This document shows positions 51,900 to 61,646 of a DNA stretch of 64,000 bases, piece by piece. The translations under genes and the position numbers were made by a program. The stretch covers positions 124,001 to 188,000 of the forward strand of contig NZ_AXVA01000010.1 of NCBI RefSeq assembly GCF_000482325.1, read 5' to 3'. Source of the stretch: Bacillus sp. UNC438CL73TsuS30. Its GTDB lineage: Bacteria; Bacillota; Bacilli; Bacillales; Cytobacillaceae. A model generated the notes under the pieces. The model searched no databases, had not been told where the DNA came from, and saw only the letters and a program-made list of their open reading frames with translations. Within the stretch, counting starts at the first letter, position 1, and each line of letters opens with the position of its first letter.

Positions 51900-53070
51900 A
51901 CTTTTTCGAAAAATAATTTAGCAATCCTAAGTAAATCCCCTGAGCGACGTTTTCATTGAAAGCAGAACCTTCGACAACTGAATCATCTTGTTTATTTGAT
52001 AGGAAACCAAGCTCTATAAGGGTACTAGGTTGTGAGTTATTTCGCAGCACACTTAAGTTATTGAATCTTGTACCGACATTCTCTAATTTTGTTGCTTTGG
52101 CAACTTCCTCTAGAATGTGGGAGGCTAATTCGTTATCTCTTGATTTTTGGAAGTAAAAATCAGTCACACCATGAACGGTCGGGTCTTTGATCCAATTGTA
52201 ATGGAAGCTGATAAAAGCATCAGCGCCGTTTTGGTTAGAGATATTAGATCGTTCTGGTAAAGAAATATAGGTATCATTTGTCCGGGTCATAATGACATGG
52301 GCACCGGCATTTTTAAGCTTTTGCTCCACTGCTTTGGCTGTTTCTAGGGTTAATTTTTTTTCATGTGTACCGTCAATGCTTGTGGTCCCGATATCGACTC
52401 CGCCATGTCCGGGATCCAGTACAATGGTTTTTCCGTTAAGCGGTCCTTGGGTAGTTGTTTTTGTTGCAGCGGTCTGGGATGATTTTGTCACGGGTGTAGG
52501 ATTCTTTTTGTTATGGTCCGAAGTGTTCTTTGATGTTGGAGGCTTAGAAACCGCTTGTGTGTGAAGCTTGACCGGTGCATTTTTTGTTAGGTAAGATTCG
52601 TTTACCCACCCCTTGATGCCGGAGGAAGATACGATTTTGGCCCAGCCTGCTTGTTCCGCTTGCACGGTGATTTTGGCGCCCCAATCTAATTTACCGATGA
52701 CGGGGTTTGATACGCCGGGTCCCGTGCGAACATTTAGGAAATCAGCATTTACGGTCGCTCCTTCGTTTTTTGGCGGGGCCGTGTAAGCGTGGCTGATCCA
52801 GCCCATTTGATTGTTTTTCAGCTTAATTTGGTCCCAGTTGTTCTTTTTCCGAATGACCTCAAATGTGTCCCCTTTATGTACAAGACCCAGCACCTTGCCC
52901 GAAATGCCAGGGGATTCCCGGACGTTCAGATTGGTTGCTGTTACGGTGACTTTCGCTGGGGAGGGATTTGCGTATGCATCTTGATCCATTTCGACAAAGG
53001 GTATCGCGATGACACTAAGGCCGATCAGCAGTTTCACCAGGCCGAAGTTCTTGAGTTTGGTTGTGATCAT
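51898..53070 (-). CDS. N-acetylmuramoyl-L-alanine amidase with two SH3b domains
   Basis: Secreted wall hydrolase of 390 residues: a signal peptide (LVKLLIGLSVIAIPF), two bacterial SH3 domains (about 40-105 and 107-170, with LNVRESPGISGKVLG and LNVRTGPGVSNPVIG), a Lys/Thr-rich linker, and an Amidase_3 catalytic domain (about 215-390). Zinc ligands and catalytic Glu are visible in LDPGHGG, HEKKLTLE, SFHYN and LIELGFLS. The start MITTKLKNFG at 53070 follows GAAGGAGGTTACGAAA. It cleaves the amide bond between MurNAc and the stem peptide. It resembles LytC/CwlC-type amidases with targeting domains replaced by SH3b. Confidence 0.92.
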   Translation of the reverse strand: MITTKLKNFGLVKLLIGLSVIAIPFVEMDQDAYANPSPAKVTVTATNLNVRESPGISGKVLGLVHKGDTFEVIRKKNNWDQIKLKNNQMGWISHAYTAPPKNEGATVNADFLNVRTGPGVSNPVIGKLDWGAKITVQAEQAGWAKIVSSSGIKGWVNESYLTKNAPVKLHTQAVSKPPTSKNTSDHNKKNPTPVTKSSQTAATKTTTQGPLNGKTIVLDPGHGGVDIGTTSIDGTHEKKLTLETAKAVEQKLKNAGAHVIMTRTNDTYISLPERSNISNQNGADAFISFHYNWIKDPTVHGVTDFYFQKSRDNELASHILEEVAKATKLENVGTRFNNLSVLRNNSQPSTLIELGFLSNKQDDSVVEGSAFNENVAQGIYLGLLNYFSKK

Positions 53071-53293
53071 TTTCGTAACCTCCTTCTTTTTCAAACTCTA
53101 AAACTAGTATGGACAGGTTTCTAGCAAAATATAATCTGGAATTTTAATTTTCAGATTACAAGTGTAGTTTTTTAAAAAACGAGTTTAAGAAAAAAATAGA
53201 GCCGAAATTCTAGTATAATCCTTGAATTCTTTGTCTAACCTGATTCTATACAAGAGTAAATTGGGAGAGTGCCAGTGAAAAGGGGAATGATCG

Positions 53294-53479
53294 ATGTATA
53301 CAGAGGAATTAAATAAAATGATTGCCTTAAAAAAGATGGATATTGAGGAATGTGAATACGAGCTTTATAATCGCTACTATCCTTCGATTGTCAGAATGGC
53401 GATGATGAATTACATAACCGTCTTGCGGACACAATTAGAAAAGTATAATCATGAGCAAATAAAAAACAATCAGATATGA
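53294..53479 (+). CDS. Small helical protein, 61 aa, unknown
   Basis: ATG 53294 follows a modest GGGGAATGATCG. The product reads MYTEELNKMIALKKMDIEEC at the start and has YNRYYPSIVRMAMMNYITVL in the middle; it is predicted to form two helices. It has no signal peptide or clear membrane span. A strong terminator lies 20 bases after the stop, and a -10-like TATAAT at 53212 precedes it. Family unknown. Confidence 0.6.
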   Translation: MYTEELNKMIALKKMDIEECEYELYNRYYPSIVRMAMMNYITVLRTQLEKYNHEQIKNNQI

Positions 53480-53499
53480 CCTATAGTTTAAAAGTTACC

Positions 53500-53530
53500 A
53501 GAGCCAGGCATGGATGCCTGGCTCTTTAGC
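53500..53530 (+). terminator. Terminator of the gene at 53294
   Basis: AGAGCCAGGCA (53500-53510) / TGCCTGGCTCT (53515-53525), loop TGGA, then TTAG. The poly-T is short. Confidence 0.7.
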
Positions 53531-53575
53531 TGTTTAAGGGCTAAATGGCGCAAAATCACCATCATTTCTCCCTTT

Positions 53576-53629
53576 GTCCGCGTGGAATGGACAAAATCAG
53601 CAAAAAGTCCACGGGCGGTGCCTGTCACC
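53576..53629 (+). repeat. GTCC-type element ending in GGTGCCTGTCACC
   Basis: GTCCGCGTGGAATGGAC, AAAAAGTCCACGGGC and the core 53617-53629, upstream of the catabolic cluster. Confidence 0.75.
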
Positions 53630-53764
53630 GTATGATGTCACCGTACTTGGTGGATTATTTTTCGGTGGACCTTAAAATAGTCTACAAAAGAGTAATAATT
53701 CAGACTATAATCCTTTGATCTGGGAGGAGATAATGGAATTACGAAATCAAAAGGAGGAAAGGCG

Positions 53765-54949
53765 ATGCAGCGATCACTTGAGAATGTTCGAGTATTAGAT
53801 TTTACGAGAGTGTTGGCCGGACCGTATTGTACGATGCTTTTGGCAGACATGGGTGCGGAAGTAATTAAGATTGAAAGACCCGGTGCAGGGGATGATACGA
53901 GGCACTTCGGTCCGTTTCAGAACGGTGAAAGCGGTTACTTTGTTTATTTAAATCGTGGTAAAAAAAGTATGGCACTAGATTTAAAAAATCCACATGCCAT
54001 TACGGCCATAAAGGAATTAGTGAAAGAATCCGACGTAATAGTAGAAAATTTCCGCCCAGGCGTAATGAAAAAACTAGGACTGGATTATGAAAGCCTAAAA
54101 GAATTGAATCCGTCCATCATTTATACCTCGATTTCAGGATTCGGCCAATATGGACCGTATAGCCAGCGGCCAGCCTATGACTTGGTTGCCCAAGCGATGG
54201 GAGGGATGACAAGCATAACCGGTCATCCGAATGATCCGCCGACACGCTCTGGCGCATCACTAGGTGACATGAGTGCCGCTCTTTACGCAGTATATGGAAT
54301 CATGGTTGCGCTGTTCCACAGAGAACGCACGGGTGAGGGACAATTGATCGACGTCGCCATGACGGATAGCATCTTTGCACTCTTAGAAAATAATGTGATG
54401 CGCTACACGGTAGATAGAATCGTGCCGGAACGCATTGGCAGCCGGCACCCAATTAGTTCGCCGTTTGATATTTATCAAGCACAAGACGGCCATGTGGTGA
54501 TTGCAGTTGCCAATGAATCTTTATTTGAAAAATTAACTGCGGTTATGAAACAGCCCGAGCTGGCTAAAGATAAAAGATTTTACCTTGATTCGTTGCGTAC
54601 CGAAAACGAAACCGAATTGAAGGCGATCATTGAAACCTGGTTGAGCGGATATACTGTCGCTGAAGCGGTCGAGATGATTTCTGAAGGCGGGGTTCCATGC
54701 TCCCCAATCCTAACTATTGGGGATGTATGTCAAGATGAACATACAAAAGCGAGGGAAATGCTCATTCAAGTCGACCATCCTGTGGCAGGGCAAATGAAGA
54801 TACCAGGAAACCCAGTTAAACTTTCCCAAACCCCTGCGGTGATAAAAACAGCATCCCCAATCCTTGGTGAACATACCGGCCAAGTGTTAAAAGACGTATT
54901 AAAGTGGGATTGGAGAAGATTACAAGACTTAGAGGAGCAGGAAGTATAG
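53765..54949 (+). CDS. CaiB/BaiF-family CoA-transferase
   Basis: Class III CoA-transferase of 394 residues that moves CoA between carboxylic acids. It starts LENVRVLDFTRVLAGPYCTMLLADMGAEVIKIE and has NFRPGVMKKLGLDY, SISGFGQ and the catalytic aspartate in GASLGDMSAAL (near residue 168), followed by GEGQLIDVAMTDS. AAGGAGGAAAGG precedes ATG 53765. As first gene of the cluster it probably activates the carboxylate substrate to its CoA ester for the dehydrogenase that follows. The exact acid cannot be told from sequence. Confidence 0.92.
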   Translation: MQRSLENVRVLDFTRVLAGPYCTMLLADMGAEVIKIERPGAGDDTRHFGPFQNGESGYFVYLNRGKKSMALDLKNPHAITAIKELVKESDVIVENFRPGVMKKLGLDYESLKELNPSIIYTSISGFGQYGPYSQRPAYDLVAQAMGGMTSITGHPNDPPTRSGASLGDMSAALYAVYGIMVALFHRERTGEGQLIDVAMTDSIFALLENNVMRYTVDRIVPERIGSRHPISSPFDIYQAQDGHVVIAVANESLFEKLTAVMKQPELAKDKRFYLDSLRTENETELKAIIETWLSGYTVAEAVEMISEGGVPCSPILTIGDVCQDEHTKAREMLIQVDHPVAGQMKIPGNPVKLSQTPAVIKTASPILGEHTGQVLKDVLKWDWRRLQDLEEQEV

Positions 54950-54977
54950 ATATATAGAAATATAAAGTGTAAAAAAT

Positions 54978-55080
54978 TACACCTTATCAGCGGATTATTG
55001 CGTTTTATCAGCGAATCTAAGCCCTTTATCAGCGAATTACTGTGTTTTATCAGCGAATCTAAGCACCTTATCCGCGAATA
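54978..55080. repeat. Iterated TTATCAGCGAAT motifs
   Basis: Five copies of TTATC(A/C)GCG(A/G)(A/T)T spaced about 17-25 bases apart fill the spacer between the CoA-transferase and dehydrogenase genes. They are the reverse complement of the motif at 57991-58092. Confidence 0.85.
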
Positions 55081-55112
55081 AAAAAAACAACATAAAAAAG
55101 GAGTCAAAACAT

Positions 55113-56252
55113 ATGAATTTCGAACTAACAGATGAACAAAAAAGTATAAGAGCTATGGTAAGAGACTTTAGCCGCGAAGTTATTTTACCAAAAGCAGCAG
55201 AATTAGATGAACAAAACCGTTTTCCAACGGAACATATCAGCAAGTTGGCTGAATTAGGATTATTGGGAATTGCTTATCCGGAGAAAGATGGCGGTGTTGG
55301 AGCAGATTCGATTGCAGAAGCGATTGCAGTTGAAGAAATCACCTATGCCTGCGCTGCAACGGGATCGATTTTAACTGCGCATTACCTAGGAATTGACGGA
55401 CTATTCCTGGCGGCGAATCAAGAGCAGAGGGAAAATTTCTTAGTGCCGGGGTGCACAGGTGAAAAATTATTTGCCTTTGGTTTAACCGAACCAAACGGGG
55501 GCACGGATGTAGGCTCAATGAAAACCAATGCCCGTTTGGATAGCGACGAATATGTCCTTAATGGAACAAAACATTTCATCACCAATGGTGCCGAAGCTGA
55601 TATCATCGTCGTTTATGCCAAAACCGATACGGCTGCTGGAACAAAAGGAATTAGCGCATTTATTGTCGAAAAAGGTACTCCAGGGCTTTCTTACGGAGCA
55701 GGCGATGACAAAATGGGAATTCGCGGTGCCCGCACCCACGAAGTGATTTTTGAAAATTGCCGAATTCCAAAAGAGAACTTGGTAGGAAAAGAAGGCGAAG
55801 GCTTTAAAATAGCGATGAGTGTGGTCGACCGCGGTCGAATTGGAGTTGCCGCAATGGCAGTGGGGTTATCCCAAGCGGCGCTTGATGCAGCGGTATCCTA
55901 TTCAAAGGAAAGAATCGCCTTCAATAAGCCGATCGCACAATACCAAGGATTGCAGTGGATGCTGGCGGAGATGGCAGCAGACGTGGAAGTCGCCCGTTTG
56001 TATACGTATTATGCTGCTAGTTTAAAAGATAAAGAGGGCTACCGAATTTCGAAAGAAGCATCGATTGCAAAGCTAATGGCTTCTGAAGCTTCTCAGCGTG
56101 TTGTTCACAAAGCGGTACAGATCCACGGAGGATTCGGCTACATGAAGGAATATCCAGTGGAACGGATGTATCGTGATCAACGGATTTTGGAGATTTTTGA
56201 AGGGACTTCACAAGTACAAAAAATGGTTATCGCAAGTCACCTATTAAAATAA
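55113..56252 (+). CDS. Acyl-CoA dehydrogenase (short-chain type)
   Basis: FAD enzyme of 379 residues that introduces a 2,3 double bond into an acyl-CoA and passes electrons to ETF. Motifs: [14 protein letters not shown] (FAD binding), [23 protein letters not shown], and the C-terminal catalytic-type glutamate in EIFEGTSQ (near residue 363), the place used in short- and branched-chain enzymes. AAAAAAGGAG precedes ATG 55113. It ends 15 bases before the urocanase-like gene. etfB and etfA in the same cluster supply its electron acceptor. Confidence 0.93.
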   Translation: MNFELTDEQKSIRAMVRDFSREVILPKAAELDEQNRFPTEHISKLAELGLLGIAYPEKDGGVGADSIAEAIAVEEITYACAATGSILTAHYLGIDGLFLAANQEQRENFLVPGCTGEKLFAFGLTEPNGGTDVGSMKTNARLDSDEYVLNGTKHFITNGAEADIIVVYAKTDTAAGTKGISAFIVEKGTPGLSYGAGDDKMGIRGARTHEVIFENCRIPKENLVGKEGEGFKIAMSVVDRGRIGVAAMAVGLSQAALDAAVSYSKERIAFNKPIAQYQGLQWMLAEMAADVEVARLYTYYAASLKDKEGYRISKEASIAKLMASEASQRVVHKAVQIHGGFGYMKEYPVERMYRDQRILEIFEGTSQVQKMVIASHLLK

Positions 56253-56266
56253 TGGGAGGAAGTAGC

Positions 56267-57940
56267 ATGGTTACCTCAGCTAAACGTGTCATTAAAGCCC
56301 CAACTGGAACAGAGCTTTCCTGCAAAGGCTGGGTGCAAGAAGCAGCATTACGAATGCTGATGAATAATTTGGATCCGGAGGTGGCGGAAAATCCGGACGA
56401 GCTTGTAGTTTACGGCGGGATTGGCAAAGCTGCTCGAAATTGGGAGTGTTTTGAGAAAATTGTCGAATCCCTCAAGAACCTTGAAAACAATGAAACCCTG
56501 TTAATTCAATCCGGGAAGCCGGTTGGTATATTTCGAACACATGAAATGGCCCCACGGGTATTAATCGCCAATTCTAATCTAGTACCAGCATGGGCGAACT
56601 GGGACCACTTCTATGAATTAGAAGAAAAGGGTTTGATGATGTATGGGCAAATGACGGCCGGAAGCTGGATCTATATCGGTGCCCAGGGAATTTTACAAGG
56701 AACGTACTTAAGTTTTGTGGAAGCTGGAAAAAAAGCATTCGGAACCACAGATTTAACCGGCCGATTTATTTTAACAGGAGGCATGGGCGGGATGAGCGGT
56801 GCCCAGCCGCTTGCTGGAAAAATGGCCAAGGCTGTCATCCTGGTGGTTGAAGTAGAAAGGCAGCGGATTGAACGGAAAATCAAAGAGGGTTATTGTGATT
56901 ATCTTTGCGAAACGCTTGATGAAGCGCTTCTGATGGTAAAAGAGCTTACGGAAAAAGGAGAGCCTGCCTCCATTGGTCTTGTCGGCAATTGCGCAGATAT
57001 CTATCCAGAACTTGTAAAACGCGGGGTGATCCCAGACATCGTTACCGATCAAACGAGTGCACATGATCCAATCAATGGGTATGTACCACATGGAATGACG
57101 TACGAAGAGGCATTAGCGCTTAGAAAAACCGACCCGAAAACCTATGAACAAAAAGCAATGGAATCCATGGCCGTACATGTCCAAGCGATGCTTGATTTGC
57201 AACAGGCTGGAGCGGAAACGTTTGATTACGGCAATAACATTCGGACATATGCGAAAAAAATGGGCGTAGAAAATGCATTTGATTTTCCAGGATTTGTACC
57301 GGCTTATCTTCGCCCGCTATTTTGTGAAGGAAAAGGCCCGTTCAGATGGGCGGCTTTATCCGGAAACCCGGAAGATATTTATAAAACCGATCAGGTAGCT
57401 CTTGAAATGTTTGCTGAGGACAAATCGCTAGTGAATTGGATTGAAATGGCGCAGAAAATGGTGAAATGGCAAGGCCTTCCTGCCCGGATTTGCTGGTTGG
57501 GATACGGAGACCGGCATAGGTTTGCTTTAAAAATTAATGAAATGGTTGCGAGCGGGGAGATCACCGCACCGATTGTCTTTGGCCGAGACCATCTGGATAG
57601 CGGTTCGGTGGCTTCTCCAAATCGCGAGACGGAAGCGATGCGGGATGGCAGTGACGCCATTGCCGATTGGCCGATTTTAAATGCCTTAATCAATACATGC
57701 GGCGGTGCAAGCTGGGTGAGCATTCACCAAGGGGGCGGCGTGGGAATGGGGTATTCCCAGCATGCCGGTCAGGTGCTTGTGGCTGATGGTTCGAAGGAAG
57801 CGGCTGAGCGGATTGAACGGGTATTGGTTTCCGACCCGGGCATGGGCGTCATTCGCCATGCGGATGCTGGCTATGATAGAGCAATCAAGGTGGCGAAGGA
57901 AAGAGGCGTAAGGATTCCAATGCTGGAGGAAAACAACTAG
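56267..57940 (+). CDS. hutU: Urocanate hydratase family protein (canonical type)
   Basis: NAD-dependent urocanase of 557 residues that adds water to urocanate to give imidazolonepropionate. It keeps the family hallmarks: [37 protein letters not shown] (NAD binding), ICWLGYGD with the conserved Cys, and [20 protein letters not shown] 56267 follows GGGAGGAAG. No hutH, hutI or hutG is near; instead the neighbours perform CoA and redox chemistry, so the substrate may be urocanate from an unusual source or an analogue. A divergent paralogue lies at 59972. Confidence 0.88.
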   Translation: MVTSAKRVIKAPTGTELSCKGWVQEAALRMLMNNLDPEVAENPDELVVYGGIGKAARNWECFEKIVESLKNLENNETLLIQSGKPVGIFRTHEMAPRVLIANSNLVPAWANWDHFYELEEKGLMMYGQMTAGSWIYIGAQGILQGTYLSFVEAGKKAFGTTDLTGRFILTGGMGGMSGAQPLAGKMAKAVILVVEVERQRIERKIKEGYCDYLCETLDEALLMVKELTEKGEPASIGLVGNCADIYPELVKRGVIPDIVTDQTSAHDPINGYVPHGMTYEEALALRKTDPKTYEQKAMESMAVHVQAMLDLQQAGAETFDYGNNIRTYAKKMGVENAFDFPGFVPAYLRPLFCEGKGPFRWAALSGNPEDIYKTDQVALEMFAEDKSLVNWIEMAQKMVKWQGLPARICWLGYGDRHRFALKINEMVASGEITAPIVFGRDHLDSGSVASPNRETEAMRDGSDAIADWPILNALINTCGGASWVSIHQGGGVGMGYSQHAGQVLVADGSKEAAERIERVLVSDPGMGVIRHADAGYDRAIKVAKERGVRIPMLEENN

Positions 57941-57990
57941 GTGGGGGAAGCATTGTGAACCCCCCTTTTCTAATAGACTGTTTTCATTGA

Positions 57991-58092
57991 TTCGCGGATA
58001 AACGTGAGAGAATCGCGGATAAATCGGTTAGATACGCGGATAAAAGTCAAAGAATCGCGGATAAATGGACTAAATTCGCGGATAAAACCCGT
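57991..58092. repeat. Iterated ATTCGCGGATAAA motifs
   Basis: Five copies of (T/A)CGCGGATAAA at 15-22 base spacing between the urocanase and etfB genes. The orientation is opposite to the related array at 54978. Confidence 0.85.
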
Positions 58093-58158
58093 AAATCCAC
58101 AACAATTTTATCAAAACAAATAACAACTAATTTTACGAAAAAATGGAGGTGCCATACC

Positions 58159-58929
58159 ATGTTAAACCTATTTGTGCTCCTAAAACGCACATTTGATACC
58201 GAGGAAAAAATCACTGTTCATCAAGGAGAAATTGATCAAAACGATGCAAAATTCATTATTAACCCATATGACGAATATGCCATCGAAGAAGCGCTACAAC
58301 TCAAAGAAAAACATGGCGGCGAGGTTACTGTTGTAACAGTGGGAGACGAAGAAACGGAAAGTGAATTACGGACAGCACTTGCGATGGGATGCGATAAAGC
58401 TATTTTAATTGAATACGAAGAGGAGCTGGATCCGCAAGTTAGCGCCAAAATTCTCGCAGCTTACTTAAAAGACCAAAACGCTGATCTTATTTTAGCAGGC
58501 AACGCTACCATCGATAACAGCACCGGACAAGTCGGCCCGCGTGTCGCTGAGTTATTAAACATTCCATATGTAACAACCGTAACCAAACTACAAATAGACG
58601 GAACCATTGTGACCGTTCATCGCGATAGCGAAGGGGATACCGAGGTCATCGAAACCACATTGCCACTGTTGATCACTGCGCAGCAAGGCCTAAATGAACC
58701 ACGTTACCCATCGCTTCCAGGGATTATGAAGGCGAAGAAAAAGCCGCTCACTACCCTTGAACTAGATGATCTCGACGTAGACGAGGACGAAATCAGTCCA
58801 AAAACAAAAAAAGTAAGAACCTTTTTACCACCGGAAAAAGAAGAAGGATATGTGCTGCAAGGCGAGCTTGCTGATCAAGCAAAAGAGCTCGTTTCCCTTC
58901 TTTATAATGAAAAGAAAGTAATCGGATAA
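58159..58929 (+). CDS. etfB: Electron transfer flavoprotein, beta subunit
   Basis: Protein of 256 residues with the ETF-beta fold: LNLFVLLKRTFDTEEKI at the start, FIINPYDEYAIEEALQL, the signature VGPRVAELLNIPYVTTVTKL, and the recognition-loop region LPLLITAQQGLNEPRYPSLPGIMKAKKKPL. It binds AMP and, with EtfA, carries electrons from acyl-CoA dehydrogenase to the menaquinone pool. GGAGGTGCC precedes ATG 58159; etfA follows after 12 bases. This pair is likely dedicated to the dehydrogenase in this cluster. Confidence 0.94.
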   Translation: MLNLFVLLKRTFDTEEKITVHQGEIDQNDAKFIINPYDEYAIEEALQLKEKHGGEVTVVTVGDEETESELRTALAMGCDKAILIEYEEELDPQVSAKILAAYLKDQNADLILAGNATIDNSTGQVGPRVAELLNIPYVTTVTKLQIDGTIVTVHRDSEGDTEVIETTLPLLITAQQGLNEPRYPSLPGIMKAKKKPLTTLELDDLDVDEDEISPKTKKVRTFLPPEKEEGYVLQGELADQAKELVSLLYNEKKVIG

Positions 58930-58941
58930 GGAGGACGGACA

Positions 58942-59931
58942 ATGAAAAAAGTACTTGTAGTCGGAGAAGTTCGAAATGGGACAATCAGAAAGGTTTCATT
59001 TGAAGCCATTGCGGCTGCTTCTGCTTTGGCAGACGGCGGGGAAATCATTGGACTGTTAATCGGGAATGGGTTCCAAGAGATAGCGAAGGAACTTGTGGAA
59101 TTCGGGGCAGACCGTGTCATTTTAGCTGAACATGAAAAACTCGATAGTTATACTTCAGACGGATTTGGACAAGCAGTAATGCAAATCATCAACACGGAAC
59201 AGCCAGAGGCAATTGTTTTTGGCCACACCTCCTTTGGCAAGGATTTATCACCAAAAATTGCTGCAAAATTGGATGCCGGGTTAATCTCGGATGTGGTTGA
59301 AATTACCGCGAACGAGGGTGAAATCATTTGTACCCGCCCGGTCTATGCCGGAAAAGCTTTCGAGGAAAAGCAGATTATCGAAGGAACATCACTTATCTCC
59401 ATTCGGCCGAATAATATTGCTGCACTGGAAAAAGAAGAAGGGAGACAAGGGGAGGTCCAATCCGTTAAAGTAGAGGTAAAGGATCTACGGACCATTGTCA
59501 AAGAGGTCGTTCGAAAAGCGGTAACCGGGGTTGATTTGACCGAAGCGAAAGTGATTATTTCCGGCGGCAGAGGAGTAAAAAGCGCAGAGGGCTTTACCTT
59601 GCTTCAAGAGTTGGCTGATGTACTGGGCGGTGCTGTTGGTGCTTCAAGAGGGGCATGTGATGCAAGCTACTGCGATTATTCGCTGCAAATTGGCCAAACC
59701 GGAAAGGTAGTCACCCCTGATCTGTACATTGCTTGTGGAATATCCGGTGCGATCCAGCACGTGGCAGGAATGTCCAATTCAAAGGTGGTAGTTGCCATTA
59801 ACAAAGACCCGGAAGCCAATATCTTTTCGATTGCGGACTACGGGATTGTTGGCGACCTATTTGAAGTGCTGCCGCTCTTAATAAAAGAATTTAAGCAGAT
59901 TCTTGAAACAACGGAAGTGGCAGTGGGATAG
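58942..59931 (+). CDS. etfA: Electron transfer flavoprotein, alpha subunit
   Basis: Protein of 329 residues. The N-terminal domain has KKVLVVGEVRNG and FGHTSFGKDLSPKIAAKL. The C-terminal FAD-binding domain carries GGRGVKSAEGFTLL, GAVGASRGACDA, QIGQTGKVVTPDLYIACGISGAIQH and NKDPEANIFSIADYGIVGD. AAGGAGGAC precedes ATG 58942. It is the partner of EtfB immediately upstream, in a complex that links the cluster's acyl-CoA dehydrogenase to the respiratory chain. Confidence 0.95.
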   Translation: MKKVLVVGEVRNGTIRKVSFEAIAAASALADGGEIIGLLIGNGFQEIAKELVEFGADRVILAEHEKLDSYTSDGFGQAVMQIINTEQPEAIVFGHTSFGKDLSPKIAAKLDAGLISDVVEITANEGEIICTRPVYAGKAFEEKQIIEGTSLISIRPNNIAALEKEEGRQGEVQSVKVEVKDLRTIVKEVVRKAVTGVDLTEAKVIISGGRGVKSAEGFTLLQELADVLGGAVGASRGACDASYCDYSLQIGQTGKVVTPDLYIACGISGAIQHVAGMSNSKVVVAINKDPEANIFSIADYGIVGDLFEVLPLLIKEFKQILETTEVAVG

Positions 59932-59971
59932 GTTTCTAAATGTTTTAAGAGAGGAAGGAGGACTGGCGATT

Positions 59972-61612
59972 TTGAAAACGATTTCTTCGCCAATCGGCAG
60001 GGAGCTTTCATGTAAGAGTTGGGAAACAGAGGCATTAATGCGCTTATTAATGAACAGCTTGGATCCGCGTGTTGCCGAGAACAATCAAGAATTAATCGTC
60101 TATGGGGGAACGGGGAAAGCGGCGAGAAGCAAAGAAATGCTTGAAGTGATTATCAAAGAGCTGAAACAATTAGAGCCGGATTGGACTTTGATGATTCAAT
60201 CGGGAAAACCGGTAGCCTCCTTCCGCACCTTTCCTTTTTTTCCACGCGTGATTTCTTCTTCCTCCATGGTCGTTCCCAAATGGGCAACCTGGAAGGAATT
60301 CTCGCGTCTGGAGGAAAAGGGTTTAACGATGTATGGACAAGCAACCGCAGCATCTTGGGCGTATATTGGCGTTCAAGGTGTGCTGCAGGCAACATTTGAA
60401 ACGATGAGTGAAGTCGCCAAGCGATATTTTAATGGAACGTTAAAAGGTAAAATTGTCCTCACCTCAGGCTTAGGGGGCATGGGTTCAGCACAGCCTTTAT
60501 CCGTAACGATGAATGGCGGAGTAGCCATCGTTGTGGAAATCGATGAAAAAAAGATTGGGCGGCGCCTGTTGAACAACTACTGTGATATTATGGTTCACAC
60601 GGTGGACGAAGCACTGGAGCTGGCAAATGAAGCGGCTCTCCATGAAAGACCGATGGCGATTGCGCTGCTCGGAAATGCTGCAGACGTATACAATGATTTG
60701 ATTAAGCGTGGCGTCACTCCTGATGTGGTAACCGATCAAACAGCGGCCCATGATTTATTGCACGGCTATATTCCAAGTGGAGTCACTTTGGATCAGGCAG
60801 ATTTTTTACGAAATAAAAAACCGGAAAAGTATGTGGAGTTAGCCTCAAAAACTATTATCAGCCACGTTAAAGCGATGAGCGCTTTTCAGGACCGTGGTGC
60901 GGTAGTGTTCGATTATGGCAATAATATCCGCGGCCAAGCGTCAAAGGCGGGATATCAAGAAGCCTTTGCCTTTCCGGGATTTATTTCGGAATACCTAAGA
61001 CCGCTCTATTGTGAAGGACGTGGTCCCTGCCGCTGGATTGCTTTATCGGGCGACCCCGGTGATATTTATAAAATTGATGAAGTAATCTTATCAAAATTTA
61101 ATAGCGATGAACGGATTTGCCGCTGGATTCGTTATGTGCAAGATAAAATCTATTTTTACGGACTTCCGGCAAGAACATGTTGGCTGGATTATAAGGAGCG
61201 TGAACAAATCGGGGAAATCATCAATCATATGGTGGCTTCAGGCGAGCTCGCTGCGCCTGTAGCCATTACCCGTGATCATTCGGAAGGCAGTACGATGGCG
61301 GCGCCGAATCGTGAAACGGAATGGATGATGGATGGAAGCGATGCAGTCGCGGACTGGCCGATTTTAAATGGATTGTTGAACACCTGTGCAGGTGCATCGA
61401 TGGTCAGCATACAGCACGGGGGCGGTGTCGGGATTGGCAACTCGATTCACTCCGGAATGACAGCAGTAGCAGATGGCAGCATGGAGGCCAGCGAAAAATT
61501 AAAGCGGCTGTTAAAAATTGACCCCGGTTTAAATATCATTCGTCATGCAGATGCCGGCTACCCAACAGCGAAAAAAATGATAGAAAAGTATGGAATCAAC
61601 AAACCACTCTAG
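59972..61612 (+). CDS. Divergent urocanase-family hydratase
   Basis: Protein of 546 residues, clearly homologous to urocanase over its full length (VYGGTGKAARSKE, SGLGGMGSAQP, TCWLDYKE with the conserved Cys, APNRETEWMMDGSDAVADW). Substrate-pocket segments differ from the canonical type: TAASWAYIG instead of TAGSWIYIG, and RDHSEGSTMAAP instead of [15 protein letters not shown] 59972 follows GGAAGGAGGA; the frame extending to 59903 overlaps etfA. The NAD motif and Cys are kept, so it is probably an active hydratase with another substrate, or a partner subunit of the 56267 product. Confidence 0.85.
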   Translation: MKTISSPIGRELSCKSWETEALMRLLMNSLDPRVAENNQELIVYGGTGKAARSKEMLEVIIKELKQLEPDWTLMIQSGKPVASFRTFPFFPRVISSSSMVVPKWATWKEFSRLEEKGLTMYGQATAASWAYIGVQGVLQATFETMSEVAKRYFNGTLKGKIVLTSGLGGMGSAQPLSVTMNGGVAIVVEIDEKKIGRRLLNNYCDIMVHTVDEALELANEAALHERPMAIALLGNAADVYNDLIKRGVTPDVVTDQTAAHDLLHGYIPSGVTLDQADFLRNKKPEKYVELASKTIISHVKAMSAFQDRGAVVFDYGNNIRGQASKAGYQEAFAFPGFISEYLRPLYCEGRGPCRWIALSGDPGDIYKIDEVILSKFNSDERICRWIRYVQDKIYFYGLPARTCWLDYKEREQIGEIINHMVASGELAAPVAITRDHSEGSTMAAPNRETEWMMDGSDAVADWPILNGLLNTCAGASMVSIQHGGGVGIGNSIHSGMTAVADGSMEASEKLKRLLKIDPGLNIIRHADAGYPTAKKMIEKYGINKPL

Positions 61613-61646
61613 CATGCAATTCTTCTTAGTGAAGGGGTGTGATCCA

